Shown piece after piece: positions 48,666 to 61,987 of a stretch of 64,000 nucleotides of DNA. The DNA lies in the NCBI GenBank assembly GCA_000320545.1, contig ADNK01002731.1, forward strand, positions 1 through 64,000. The letters are read 5' to 3'. Under the pieces are notes generated by a model, which made no database searches, was not told the origin of the DNA, and worked only from the letters and a program-made list of their open reading frames with translations. The position numbers and the translations under genes were made by a program. Origin of the DNA: Bigelowiella natans CCMP2755. Its lineage: Eukaryota; Cercozoa; Chlorarachniophyceae. Positions within the stretch are counted from its first letter, which is position 1, and the number at the start of each line of letters is the position of its first letter.

Positions 48666-51345
48666 GTGGTAGTAACGAGACTCATCGTCGCCAATTTTCT
48701 TTTCTCTTCTTCCTTCTATCCCTCTCTTCTTCTTCTTCGTCTTCTTCTTCTGTGTTATCATTGCAGCATCAGCAGTACCAGTACTTGCTAGGGTTGTTTC
48801 AGTTGGTGCTGCTGTTGTTATTTTAGGATAATGATGAGGAGGAGGATGATGATGATGATGACTCTTGGTAGTTGTAGCAGTAGAATTACAACTATTGAGG
48901 GATAAATTTATACGGGAAGGGACCACCTTCTCCCGTAGTTGTATCCACCCTGTTTGAGAATTGGTAGTGTTTGTATCTGCTTGTTGTTGTTGCTTCGTTT
49001 CTATCTCTTGTTTTTGAAGGAGGAATGCAAGTACTGCGGCAGCTTTCTCCTTGCCTCGTACTTGATAAAGACGAGACGACGACAGCTTATTACTATCATT
49101 GCGATTGTCTTTAAGTGAAAATAATGGCAATGAGCCTAATTCAGCCTCTCTATTAGTGACCACTCCCATTGGCCTTGTAAGGAACGATGCTGATGATGAT
49201 ACATGCCCTTTCAAACCTGCATCCTTCGCTTTAGCCTGCTCTCCTTCTGCCATCTTTAAATATCTTGGTGGTGTACCCACCAACGCCATCCCTTTTAGTA
49301 GCTGCTGCTGCACTAATTCTCGCTGATGATGACGAAGATGATGGTGATGATGATGATCTATCGTTGGTGACGATATGGTAGTATATTCCGAGGAGTAATC
49401 CTGGTGATGATGATGAGGAAGTTGTTAACAGAAACGAATCAACATTGTTGTCAACATGATAAACTATTTAAATCAAGTGCATAAGTACTATCAGATATGA
49501 TGATGATGATGATGATAATGATGATAACGACGACGACTAGGGATAATTAGAAGGATCTCCCAATCCCATCATCATCATGATTGCAACGATGATGATGTCC
49601 GTAGTTGTCATTAGTACCTGTGGTCTACTGTTCTGAAAATTGAAACGAGAAGCAGCATTAAATGTAGCATGACTTGTTGATGGTCTTCGCTCAATATTAT
49701 GATGGTGAGGAGACGATGCTTGTGATGATGAGGAAACTTGAGTTTTTGGGGAGGGCTGAACGGAGTGCTTGTTGATATTATCTTTGAAATCTGGATGAGT
49801 GCAAGTATGGTGGTGATGAGTTCTATCTTGATAGCTTTGTAGTCGTTTCGTAGTAGACACAATACTTGATTCTACGTCAGAATCCAGGGTTTTGATAGAA
49901 GGTATCATCATTTTAGATATCTCAACAGACACAAGTACGCTAGACTTTGCTTCAGGAGACGTGAAGGATTTTTGGTGGTGAGTAGTACGACGATCACGGT
50001 ACTGATAAGGATGATGATTCATATCCCGTGCAAGGTTCATTCTATCATTCAGTATATCTGCATTTGTTGCAGCAGTAGCAGCAGAAGTAGCAGCAGCAAA
50101 TTCGTTCTTCTTAAAATCCACATGAGTTCTAATAGCAGCATCAAATTCAACACTATCATCATCCTGGTTCGGCTGCGATAATTGTGATATTTTCCCTTGC
50201 CGTCCTCTTCTCCATTCTCCTCCTCCTTCCATTTCACGGAAAGCAGCTTTGTTGCTCCCCTCTTGAGATAACACATCGAATGCTGCCCCAAATCTCTTAC
50301 TGTCAACTTGGGCTAACATCCTGGCGAGTTGTTGGATTATTTCAAAGTAAAATGAAAGACCTACCTATCACCTTATCATCATCATTAAAAAGTGGAGAAC
50401 CTGTCTATGCGATGTCGGCCTTTGGATAATTTTACCCTTCGAGCATGTTCTTCTATCTCCGTGAACGGCAATTCATGTATCGATGACGGAGCGCTGTAAA
50501 TTCCATTATATTCAGAACATTGTGAAAAAAACCTAGTAGAAACGTAGCTAGGGTTGGCATACGCTGGTGTTGTGTTTTATCTGAAGAACGTTTCGACCTG
50601 AATAGAGGCTGCTCTCCACTTTTAGAGTTGAATTTCAATGATGACAACAACTTAGTGCTGGTCCTATTTTGGTGTAGTAATCTCGCTGCTCCTCCCTTGT
50701 AGTACTTTCCCACATGGTTGCTCACCATACGATCGTGCAATCTCAACAGAAACTTTCCAATTTCATTGTGCTCAGAGCTCCGTGTGCTGCACATGTAATA
50801 AGTAATTCTTAAATCTCTCGCTTGCATGATCCATATGTGCTCTTATGCGTCATTCGTTGTGATCATTGTCATCTACATTGCTTTGGTATCTGATTCTATT
50901 ACTGTTTATCTCCAATCTCAAATATCACGTCTTCGAAGACAGAACGAGTAAGAAAATTTCCCTCTTTGAGATCGAACCTGCTGGAAATGTTTTATTAATC
51001 ATTTCTGAAGACAAACATATCCATTTTTAGCATATATTGTTTACCGTCTCCATTGGGCCTGCGCTAAACGAAACGCTTCATCATTCAATATTTTAGGGCG
51101 AAGCTCCTTCTCAAGAAGAATAAATAAATCTGCACGGCACAGCAATCAGGCGATGATGTTAGATCATTTCGATGATGGGAATAGAATACAATTAGAATGA
51201 GAATTTACTCGTGAAGCTCGAACGAGAAATTCCTTCTTCATCAGCGTGGGGTCCTTGTACATCATCATCATCCCGAAAAGTTGTCCAGAATTGAGCTACC
51301 GCTCTTGCAACCAGTGGCCCGTACCTCGACGATGGATTCCTGATA
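44601..51345 (-). CDS. Very large low-complexity protein with EF-hand-like N-terminal region
   Basis: The N-terminal exons read VARAVAQFWTTFRDDDD (near 51235-51340), LLEKELRPKILNDEAFRLAQ (near 51045-51125), FDLKEGNFLTRSVFEDVIFE (near 50905-50975) and HTRSSEHNEIGKFLLRLHDR (near 50715-50795). The acidic-loop/helix rhythm and the phrase F-x-x-x-[I/M]FE followed by [T]RS...FL resemble divergent EF-hand proteins common in flagellated protists. A 19-base exon at about 50409-50427 restores phase to RMLAQVDSKRFGAAFD. The rest, to TGA/TAA at 44601, is mostly disordered: poly-Gln, poly-His, poly-Ser, poly-Glu and poly-Asp tracts, a poly-Gly run from 48494-48580, and basic AT-hook-like stretches such as TGRKLKGRKTAAARKGR. 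The final exon contains GMHLGININYYIGG and MTAFTSVLSKAFMGG. Function unknown; intron boundaries inside the repetitive part are not reliable. Confidence 0.6.
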
Positions 51346-52174
51346 TTCTTCGTTCGCCATCACCGTGCACAAATAGTTTTAACATTATATCACCTATTAA
51401 TTCGAAGTCCAAACTTCCTCCCCCTCTCTGTTTCCTCCCCCCCAAAAACAAAATCTTGGCTTATAACCTCTTGTTCGGGCATCGAGGAAGCTGGTTGCTA
51501 TCGAGTCTTTGCAGGTAGGTGGACACAAGGCAAGGAAGAGTTACACATAATTCACGGAAGGCTGGAGGAGAGCAGCTTTATTCTGCTTCTTCATGTCCTT
51601 ATCGGCATTGATTGATTGTTGTTGTTGTTTGTTGTCCTTCTTCGTCCTCCCCCTGTTGTTGTTCTTCTTCTTTGAAGTGTACCTTCCTCTTAGAGGTTAC
51701 GTTCTTGTTCCTACTTCAAGTTACGGTTTTTGCAATCTCACATCTTCAGAGTGTATTTAGACAAAATATATATATATAAATATTACCACTAGATCTAATA
51801 ATTGTTTACAATGAAGACAGTGACGTGTGATATAGTCGTTTTTCCGGATGATGAGGTTTTCTGTAAAAGGCCATAGAAGATACTTTTGGTATGAATAATT
51901 GTTTTTATCTATAAGGTTGAAACAACAAGAACAACAATAAGCAGTGTCTTTCAGCAACAACAAAGACAACAATTCATCATCCATCGCCGCATGGCTGCTT
52001 CATGTACTCGAAACGGACAATGAAACTGCCAGGACTGGGGACAGACACCTAGTTGAAAGAAGCTCCCCATTTGTATTCGCATCTAAATAATCAGTGGGAA
52101 GGAACTGTTCTGCTGGAATCCAACTTTAAACTAGTAACGAGTCTGCTTGGATCTACGGGCAAAGGAATAGAAAA
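51346..52174. promoter_or_regulatory. Divergent 5' region
   Basis: Probably holds the unrecognised first exon of the minus-strand gene (a candidate ATG-AAG-AAG start lies near 51587) and the promoter of the plus-strand gene starting at 52175. Short TTG repeats at 51615-51635 and a short TA tract at 51766-51778. No TGCA-type spacer. Confidence 0.4.
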
Positions 52175-55100
52175 ATGCTTCAAGAAAACCTCGCTTTGCT
52201 TCAACTTGATTCTCAGGTAAAATCCGTCATTAGGGTAGTAGAAAATGTACAATAACAAGTATTGCAAAGGTTGTGGAGATTGAAGACCGAATTTCAAAAA
52301 TCAAGCGGCAGATAAAGCAAGCATCAACAAGGTTTATTATGTTCAGACGAGAAATGTTCGCCTATCTCACAGTTGGTGGTGGTATTATCCCTATTTCTTG
52401 TAGTCAATACTACGAACATGGGAATCGTAAGGAGTATAAAGAACAACAAGCGGATGATAACATATCATTGGATATAAAGAGGTAGCAGTTAACATACACG
52501 TTTACAAACAATCATTAATTTGAGTTTAATGATGTACCAATTAGGATAGAAAGTGAGGCTGCAAATCTCAGGAATGCAGGAAGAATACTTAAGATATTCC
52601 AGTACAATACAATTGAATCTATAACAATCTTAATACGGCCTACGAAATTCCAAACAATATGTGGCAATAAATCCAATGCACTTTCGTACGTCGAACATCA
52701 GGTTCAATGATGTGGTAGCGACTCGAAATGGCCTTGATAAGGGTAAGAAGATAGACAATTATGGTAGTGATGGTGGTGGTAGTAGTGATATCTTAAGGGT
52801 TCTACTACACGTACAGTTTTACAATTTGTTGTTGCCACTTACAATGATGTGCGTTAGCTCCTCGTGATATGCCAAACATACAGAAGAGGAGAATAGCAGA
52901 ATTGTTTTAACTTGTTACTGAGGCAAACTCTTCAATGTCAAAAGGATGAATTAAATTAATGGGCTTCAATATTTGCCAAATTCATCACTGTGCTGCTCAG
53001 GAAAGTACAGGATACTAGAAGGTGAAATAACTCTATACAGGAGTGAGGCAACAAGTGAAGGTGACTGGGAAGCGACATCGACCACATTATCAAAGTCGGA
53101 GGTCAGTATCTTACACATATACTACTTATTCATTTGAAGATGAGATTGCACTATACTAATGCATAATCAAACAGATTTTCGTAGCCGGTCGTGATAAAGC
53201 CATAGCGACGGGAATACCGCTGACTGTCATCGAATCGCTTGTATCAACAACATCAACATCAGCATCGACGATACCAAGTTTGGGAGAAAAAACAGCGGAA
53301 TTCCAGCAACAGGTCGTCGTATTCATCGTCGCTAGTATTATTGTAAATATAAGTCGGCTGTTTAACCGCTACTATGTGATATTGAACGGCCACCCTATTA
53401 TGCAATTAGAACACGTTTCTTCTTCTTCTTCTTCTTCTTCTTCTTCTTCTTCTTCCTAAATGATGTTGTTATTGTTGTCATAAAATCACATCACGTGTTA
53501 GGAAAGCCTTACTTCTCTGTTAACTGAAGAAGAAAAAGTGGAACTTAAGCGAAGGGTAGGAATACGTAACCATATGGGTGGATCTGTGCGACCGTCAACA
53601 CATGTTGTTTTTTGAATACGTAACCATATGGCTGGATCTGTGCATACCGTCAACACATGTTGTTTTCCCAGGAAAATGGTATGCTTATGCTGATTCGTGC
53701 TGTCATTTCGATTGTCGTGAGTAATTGTGTATAAACATCTCCAGTGTTGCTGTCTGTTGATCGCATGAAGCTAGGAACTACGTATCGTTTTCGACTATGA
53801 TAAACAGTCGTCAAGCACCAACTGTGTGAAGCAGCAAAGCCATAAAATGGATGTTGGTTGGTTTCATAATCCATCGTATCGTCCATGTAGGTTCAACTAC
53901 TCCGTAGGGATGTAGGAAATGGAATACTGGGCGATGTGGAGAATCAAAAGCTCTGGCAACTTGCCAAAATGATGACTTGTCAAACATACTCTACAGGAGT
54001 TACATTTGTGAAAAATGGGTCTTATGGCCGCTTCTTCGTTTTGCACTCAGGATTTGCTACGGTATGTACGTTTAAGTAGTGCTATTGTTAAATTGTTAAT
54101 AGGAGAGGTCGGTCGTAGATACCACGCTATGAACAACAATAATCTGAAAAATCATATTCAAACTCTTTTGCGCATAAATATCACTATTGTCTGAGTTAAG
54201 TGTGTATGTGCGTGCTTTATGACGTATAGCACATCTTGAACATGAATTGCCTAGAAGAATTCATCATCAACACTGTTGTCTCTCTCTACCAATCAGGGAC
54301 TTAAAGATGTAACATACGTCAACATCAATTCACATGCACCTCTAACAAACCAAGGAAGCATAAGTAGAATGACGCTAACTCGCTCTGAATCGAGGAGGAA
54401 CAGTAAGTAAATGTTTATGATGAGCTGTATTAGTACTAACTCTAGCGTCACAATTAAATTAATATTAGTAGCAGTAGTAGTGGTAACGGTTTAGAAAACA
54501 AGGGTAGTAGTAACGATATGTTGGTGTGATCTACTACTAACCAACCCATAGGCCTGACTACCTCCAAGCCTCCTGAGAGCAAGTACAGCTGTGTGTGACA
54601 ACGACGATTACAACTCAACATTCTCTTGAAACAATGCAGAACAACTATTAAGTGTGTGATATTAGTCTATGCTGATGGTATGTCGAGTATCTGCTCCCCC
54701 CCCCTCCTCCTTCGTTAAGATATATTACTTTCGCGGTTATTCCATCTTCCTGTAACTTAGGTTAAAAAAAGATCTGGTGGAAATCCACAGATTTGAACCA
54801 GGGGCTTGCTTTGGAGCTCTGTACTGCTATTACTTACTAACTTACTACCTACCTCTATTATCTCTTCTTCCTCCTCCTCCCTCTAATGTACTATGATGTT
54901 GTAGTAGTGATTTTTGGTTTTATCCCTTTCTCAGGAATGCAGACCCGAAGGAAGGTGTGTGTCAATTTTCGGTGATCTCAGATACACAAGTCAAAGTCAT
55001 GAGTTGTACACTCAAGGTACTAGAAGTAGTAGATAGTGCTAGTAAGAAAGAACGAAGCACATATATCCTATTTAAAGTTACATTTTCGCTCTCTTCACCT

Positions 55101-55984
55101 ACCAGCTACCACGAATATTTCTCTTTACAGCAAAACGCAGCTTAATTATGATTGTTTTCTTCTTAAATGGTAGTTATCATCGTCTTCTTCTTCTTCTTCT
55201 TCTTCTTCTTCTTCTTTGTTGATGATGTTTTATGTTTGGCTTAGGAACTAGAATTATACCTTGAAGCTAAACATATAAAACGTCTGCAGGTAGTAAGCGA
55301 TATCAGCTCGCATTGTGAAGTATGGCTTTGAAAGTGACGGATATAATCATGATGATGCTTGTGCTATAGAATATTTCATATGTGTGTGAAACAGGTATAC
55401 ATAGGAGCTCTAGACATCGATGTAATGCAAGCCATTAAAGAGAAAGAAGAAAGAGATCAGTAATATTCTCTTTAAAAAAAAAAAAAAGATGTGAGCAAAT
55501 CACACCTTACTTAGTTGTAATAGGAGTAATTGTGTCCAACCAGCACCATCAGTGCTAATTGCACTAAATCTGCCTTCATATTCCTTAGATGGGAAATCAC
55601 CAAGCGGAGTGTAGTTGAAAACATAAAGCGAGAAATCGGACTCAAAAAATTACGAAGAGATTTGATACCAAAAGAAATGTTTTCGCTCCAGCAAAGCTTT
55701 AGAGCTGGGATATCACTAATAAATTCAAGGTAATAATGTGTTATAATAGCGGCAGAATGTGATATTAATGACTGCAAATGAGACGCCTATGCCAATTAAA
55801 TTGAAGCAATTCAAGATGTACTTGATGTGCGAACAACGAATTCTTCAGTACAAGCAAAATGAGTAGTCACGTAGTGCTTTTGTTGCCGGTCTTAATTGTT
55901 GAAAACAGGGAAAAGGGCATCCGAATCAAAGGACCAACAAAGAAAGAATACATCGACAGCGTGATCGAGAAGGCGGAAGGCTAG
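52175..55984 (+). CDS. Coiled-coil protein with degenerate cyclic-nucleotide-binding-like domains
   Basis: About 14 short exons follow each other in a consistent frame. Exon 1 (52175-52216) reads MLQENLALLQLDSQ and continues into VVEIEDRISKIKRQIKQAST, a coiled-coil start. Then come ESEAANLRNAGRILKIFQYN; YRILEGEITLYRSEATSEGD; IFVAGRDKAIATGIPLTVIE; SLTSLLTEEEKVELKRR; ENGMLMLIRAVISI; LWQLAKMMTCQTYSTGVTFV with KNGSYGRFFVLHSGFAT; CQFSVISDTQVKVMSCTLK; ELELYLEAKHIKRLQ; WEITKRSVVENIKREIG; and a last exon GIRIKGPTKKEYIDSVIEKA ending at TAG 55982-55984. The phrases ILEGEITLY and G-T-FVKNGSYGRFFVLHSGFA look like the beta-barrel of CNB domains in PKA regulatory subunits, but the phosphate-binding cassette is not convincing. 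So CNB-like is an inference, and loss of nucleotide binding is possible. Confidence 0.6.
53562..53672. repeat. Intronic tandem duplication, about 56 bp unit
   Basis: Two near-identical copies of AATACGTAACCATATGG...GTCAACACATGTTGTTTT, differing at three or four positions, make up nearly the whole intron between the ELKRR exon and the ENGML exon of the CNB-like gene. Confidence 0.85.
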
Positions 55985-57496
55985 AAGGGGTCGCACGACA
56001 GTAGCTATGAGCGCGTTGTTCTGACTATTCCGTTGTTGCACATACATACTCCTCTGATGATATCTGCTATCATTTTATTATGAAGAACCTCTCGTTGATG
56101 TTCGTTCTTGTGATGCAGCAAATCGCGTGCAATCGATCGTACGTTTTGTTGTGTTGCAGCCGCCATGCTGCCTGCCACATCGATTGCCAAAATGTTCTGT
56201 AGCTCAACCAAACTATGCTACCTACATCGCATGTAGTACGCATCATGTGTGAGCATTAAGTGTGCAGTATACATTGCATACATGCTTGCATGCCAGTAAT
56301 GACAGTACCTCAAACGTATGTGTGACAACAGGAAATGTAGCAACATGTGTACACATGCAATAATAGACACAGTAATAGCATATATAGTATATATATGATA
56401 TTACATGTCTATAATTGCATGCACATGCATGCACATGTACACATAGCGCACGCACAGCACAGTAGCTGCAAATAGTTAAAGTGCTGCAGCAAGGCTTCAT
56501 TCCTAGGAGGCAAACTAGCAAATGAGCGTGTGCATCATATCACAAGTCCGTCAAACCCGGTAACGACGGGGTTGTGAACAATGCAGCGCTTTGCGACGCG
56601 TTTTGAAGCAGCAGGCAGTTGCAGTTGGTCAAAGAAAAGTCATCAGAACTTGTCCGATGGCCAAACCTGAAAAAATGACCGAAATGTTGACCAAAATGTC
56701 CATTTTCAAGGCCTCAAAGTGTGAAAATTCACACCCGTTGTGTAGCGGATGCACGCTGCGCGATTGTTCTCTGCCACATTTTGAATGGTTTTGCGTGTGC
56801 GTTTGACCAAATGTGATGTGCACGAAAAATTTCAAAGAAATGCGAGCAAATCCAATGTCCATTGCATCACATGACGCGCTTGGTCGCGCGCAAAAGCTTC
56901 CAAATGCACATTCTGGCGATTCGTTACAGGTTTGACGGACTTGTGATTGTGTCTGCTCTTGCACATCAACGTGTTGAGGTAATATAGTGCTTGTACGCAC
57001 GTAACATTTTTGCATCGTGTGACCTAGGCGACATGGCATCGTTGGCAACTATCTTCTCAATTATTGCGTGTCGCTGTGCTATCGCACGTACGCATATGTG
57101 CGTAGTCAATGTGTATTGTTCATCGAAAGACGATCTGTTGCATGCAGCACTCCAGCGCTCGCTCCGTACATCATAACTATTGGGCGGTTACTATAATGAT
57201 CGCCAAATATGTAAATAAGCACACACACACACATGAACACACATATGATGAGTGTCTAGCACATATATTGTATCTACAGTTTTTCTTCATGTTTACATAA
57301 TCTATGGTCTACATGCTGAACTGTTTGCTAAACGAAGTATCATCCTAATCTTCTATTTCTTGTTCCTGGGCTATTATTCGCAATAAAATGAGGACCTGCA
57401 GCAAAGAAAGAGGGGAGGGAACAATATTAACTATTGATCATCGGTATAAACAATTTTCCACTACTTGAGAATGATTGATTTATTAGCATTAATACA
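55985..57496. other. Convergent 3' spacer containing a MITE-like element
   Basis: About 1.5 kb with TGCATGCACATGCATGCACATG (near 56415-56440), CACGTAACATT, and CACGTACGCATATGTGCG-type words. A terminal-inverted-repeat element occupies 56539-56947. No coding frame is supported. Confidence 0.6.
56539..56947. mobile_element. 409-bp non-autonomous element with terminal inverted repeats (MITE-like)
   Basis: The left end ATCACAAGTCCGTCAAACC (56539-56557) is the exact reverse complement of the right end GGTTTGACGGACTTGTGAT (56929-56947). The match continues inward with one small gap (GGTAACG against CGTTACA), giving about 27 bp of inverted repeat. The interior has no long ORF and no transposase motif, as in a MITE. 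The flanks show at most a two-base direct repeat (AT), so the superfamily cannot be assigned. Confidence 0.7.
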
Positions 57497-58354
57497 CTAC
57501 GTGGCATCGTCCATGTTGGAACGCTTTTTAGCTCGTCTATACTGTCTGTTGATCTGCACAGAGAGAGGGGGAAGGAGGGTTTGAACCCAAAACACAACAA
57601 TAACTGCTTAATATCTACTATCTGTCACCTGCATTAGTTACAACTACAACATGTGATAACATGAATATTCGTCATCTTCAATAGGCTGCTGCTTAAATTT
57701 GATTGTTTAAAGCTACAACAAAATCCTACAATACAGCCTCTTCTTAGTAATTGTGTAAGTTTTGCTTCATTACTATTATGTCATCACTTATTTGTGAAAT
57801 CATGGATGAATCATCGCATTATTATGTAGCTTTCAAACAACCTTCCTCTTTTCCTTTGATGAGCAGGAAGTGGCCTCCAAGTTCCTGACGAAGATAGTGA
57901 TAGGGATAATATCATTTTCATGAGATGGTGATGACCCAATAAGAGATGATATCCGTATGCATGTATCAGGTCAACAGTTTTGTTGGTATTGTTACTATAA
58001 TAATTATTATTATTATCATTATGATCACTCGTAGAGAGAAATGAATAATCGTCAATACACATAGCCCTCTAGCTAGTTGTTTGTGTAGCAGCAGCCTTAC
58101 GGAATGAAGGTGTCTTCTCCTCATGTTCCCAACATTGTTTACAATGCTCTATCGTCAAATCTTGCCGTGTAATCATCCCTGAGTAGTGTAAATTAAGAAG
58201 TAGACAACCGATCTCACAACATATGATGATGATAATACACAATGGGAGGAGGGAGGAGGAGGAGGAGGAGGAGGAGGAGAAGCATGCAAGTAAGCACTCG
58301 ACTGTACGCCTTATATATGACCGATTACCATCATCATCATTATGTATATATGAA

Positions 58355-58389
<35 letters not shown>

Positions 58390-58907
58390 GTACCGATAAT
58401 ATCGCCCTGAGTGTCTACTACGCATAAATGCCTTAATCCCATTTGCCGAAACAGTTGATATACGTGCCACACCTGATTGATGTTCATAACGACAACAATG
58501 CCAACAACGACGTGCGTGCATGAGCATCAACGAATGGGTGGTGTGTGTGTGATGATCAACCATTAGTGACACTTATTATTGCCACCATTGCAGCATTTTC
58601 CATCATCTATCTATCGATATATCTACTATTCCGTATTTCCAAAGAATAAACAGCATATAAATGCAACCTACCGAAGCTGTTGGTAAGACACGGTGGGGGG
58701 TGAGATTCATGAAAATAGAGAAATCCACAATGTATCTGAGAAGTAGTAGTAGTAGTTGTAGTAGTAGTAGTAGTAGTTGATAATTAGAATACCAATGATA
58801 GCATTTAAGCATCAACAAACAAACACACACACACACACACATACACATACACACGCGCACGCAAACAGTCTCCTGAGAGAGAAACAATCTATGATGGAAA
58901 ACAGTCT

Positions 58908-58940
<33 letters not shown>

Positions 58941-60394
58941 TTACTTCTGCTATAGTATACATGGTTGTTAAATAATAGCAAACTTACTGTTTTTCGACTT
59001 CATTGAGTCTAAGATTCTCTACAGCAGGGAAATGCGGATATCTGTGCATGGGTAGTATGGTAATCATCAAATAACACATCAAGAAGAAGAAGAGAACAAG
59101 AATAGCAATTCAACGTAGGCAGAAGACTTTGGAGGGAAAAATAACATGATCGACATCTTCGCAGTTGTTGTTGTTGATGATGATGATGATGATACCACTA
59201 ACGCACTTTTCATGCTACATCAGAATTTTGACAAGAAGTGAATTATATTTGGCAATATGCTACTATGATGTGGATGGTGATACTACGTTCGATTGAGGTC
59301 ATCCCAATTCAACTCCACGTTTTCACCGCCTATAAACACACAACAACAACCAACAACAACAACAACAACACGCTCCTTATTATCATTACATGATGCAGCA
59401 GTATATTATCACTGAGATGATGACAATCATGACAACGGTAAGCGTTCATCTTAACACGGCGACGTCAAAATAAATATAGGATGACATCTTGCAAAGGAAA
59501 ACCATCATTCTCTCTCTTTATTATCATACATGTTAACTACACCATCATTTACCATGCTGCTATAAGTAACAACTACATACAACTACTACTACTTTTAGCA
59601 GCGGTCCCAGGAGGAGTGAGAACTTTCTCTCGCAACCGTTCAGATAACATTGCACCTGAAACATGCATGATACCGGGCAATGACGATGACGAATGGTTTG
59701 AGAGGATGGATTGAATAAAGTGAAGAAGAAGAAAGGGATGAACATGAGAATAATAACGATAATCGGTGATGATCCCAATGCATGCACCGTTTTGGCTAAA
59801 AACTATCATCATTTCCACTGAGAGCGCCACTACGTTGTTTGATCTATGCTTCTCACTCATTTCATGAATCATCCCCATATTTTATCGTTGTTCTTAAGGG
59901 TTACTGTATTTTTCCTTAGGACACTGTACATATACTACTACTACAACAACTATTACAACAACTACAACTACAACTACTATTACTAATACTACGCACATAC
60001 ATATGTGTTTCCGAAGTATAATCCCCACAAGGCGCCTCTTTGTAGTCGATCCTGTTATTAGCCGTAGATGATTGATATACTAGCATCTATTCTGGTGCTT
60101 GTGGTGATGATGTGCTTTTATCTTCTCCTCCTCCTCCTCCTCCTCCCCCTCCCCCTCCCTCATCATCATCATCATCATCATCATCAACAACAATATCGTC
60201 ATAACCACCATCCTTCCCCATCATAATCTTTATCATATAAGCGGTACCAGCATATGCGTCGTGTTAATGCTTTATCTTACTTAGTACCATCACACTCACA
60301 AATAACAACAAATACAAAACACTCTGCAGCTGCTAACCCTATTCAATACTAGTAGTGACGACGACTATACTGCGATTAATTAACAATAAATAAA

Positions 60395-60441
<47 letters not shown>

Positions 60442-60685
60442 AGGACCTGTTACCACAGTATTTACGATAGGAAAGCCGTTGTGTTTGTGGGTACTTAATA
60501 TCTGATGATAATGATAATGATGATGATGACGCCAAATAATAACATGGGTGGGGTGAGAGGAGGAGGAGGAGGAGAAGGAGGAGGAGGGTTGTTTTTCCCT
60601 TGTTCATTTTCTTTCACTATCAGTCCTGTAAGTAATCTGCTGCCAACGTTCTACTACTACTACTACTATTACATCATCACTTTTT

Positions 60686-60728
<43 letters not shown>

Positions 60729-61348
60729 GTAGTATTTGTAGTAGTAGTCTTATTACCCGCAAGAGGCTCTCTGCGCGCACCCGAAGCTCCAAACAGATTG
60801 GATTATACGACATTACCTTATGATGATGATGATGATGATGATGATGATTGATGATGATTGATGATGATTGATGATGATGATGACGGTGGTGATGATAAGA
60901 TGCCGTCTATGAATCATGATGAAACTTCCCCAAATCCAATCTGGTATCATAGCTTTCCACCATGATTATGATGATCACTTTTGCTATCTTTTCATTATTA
61001 TCATTTGCCATCTTTCTCTCTCTTTCACACTACTACAACTACTACAACTACTACTACTACAAAAACAACAACAAAAACTAAATATATATTCGATGACTTA
61101 CATCACGTGCTCTCAGCGATTGATACCAAGTAGGAGGATCCCACGGTAAGAAAGGAACCTGATCAACACAACAACAACAACAACAACAAGAAATAATGGC
61201 ATTAAAGAATATAGAGCAGGAGGCGGCAGAAGCATCTCATTACCCTCTCATTACCCCCTCATTATCCATAAAACCAAACATAAGAAAAGGAAACAGCATT
61301 CTTCATCATCATTACCATCATGGTACTGAAAGAGGTAGCTACTATTAT

Positions 61349-61384
<36 letters not shown>

Positions 61385-61409
61385 GTAGTACGAACATGTC
61401 GAAGCTCTG

Positions 61410-61444
<35 letters not shown>

Positions 61445-61474
61445 GAGTAGTAGTACGAACATGTCGAAGCTCTG

Positions 61475-61509
<35 letters not shown>

Positions 61510-61953
61510 GAGGAGTAGTACGAACATGTCGAAGCTCCATGTGAATATCATAGAGCCCTTCATTAATCTTTCCACGTGGTGTTGGGTTAGCACCATATCA
61601 TCAAATAAAGGAAGAAGCAGGAGCAGCAGCAAAAGAAGGAGGAGGAGGAGCAAGGAGACGCACATACAAGTATTTTTGTTGTTGTCTCAGAATATGTGTG
61701 AGGGGATAATAGCAAGGAGATGTTAATCAGTAGTTGATAATAATAACATGGGTGCTTGCTTTCTTTCTTTCTCACTATATAATAATACCCCCTACTACTA
61801 CTTATCACCCGGGTACTCCTCCCCTCTCTCCCCCCCCCAATTCTTGGTTGTGGTGTTGTGCTGACCAAATGCCCACACGTGCGTGCTGCTAATGCTGTCA
61901 GGAATACTGGTAAACCAAACTGCACTACGCCTGTAATAGTTATGATAATGATA

Positions 61954-61987
<34 letters not shown>

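Noticed and set aside
47676-49313. 545-codon minus-strand frame taken as an independent gene
   Set aside because: It starts inside the large low-complexity gene and lacks its own promoter gap. I treat it as exons of that gene. Its length is helped by trinucleotide repeats that lack stops.
61200-61665. Regularly spaced repeats resembling a CRISPR array
   Set aside because: The spacing units are TAC microsatellite, there are only three copies, and the host is a eukaryotic intron.
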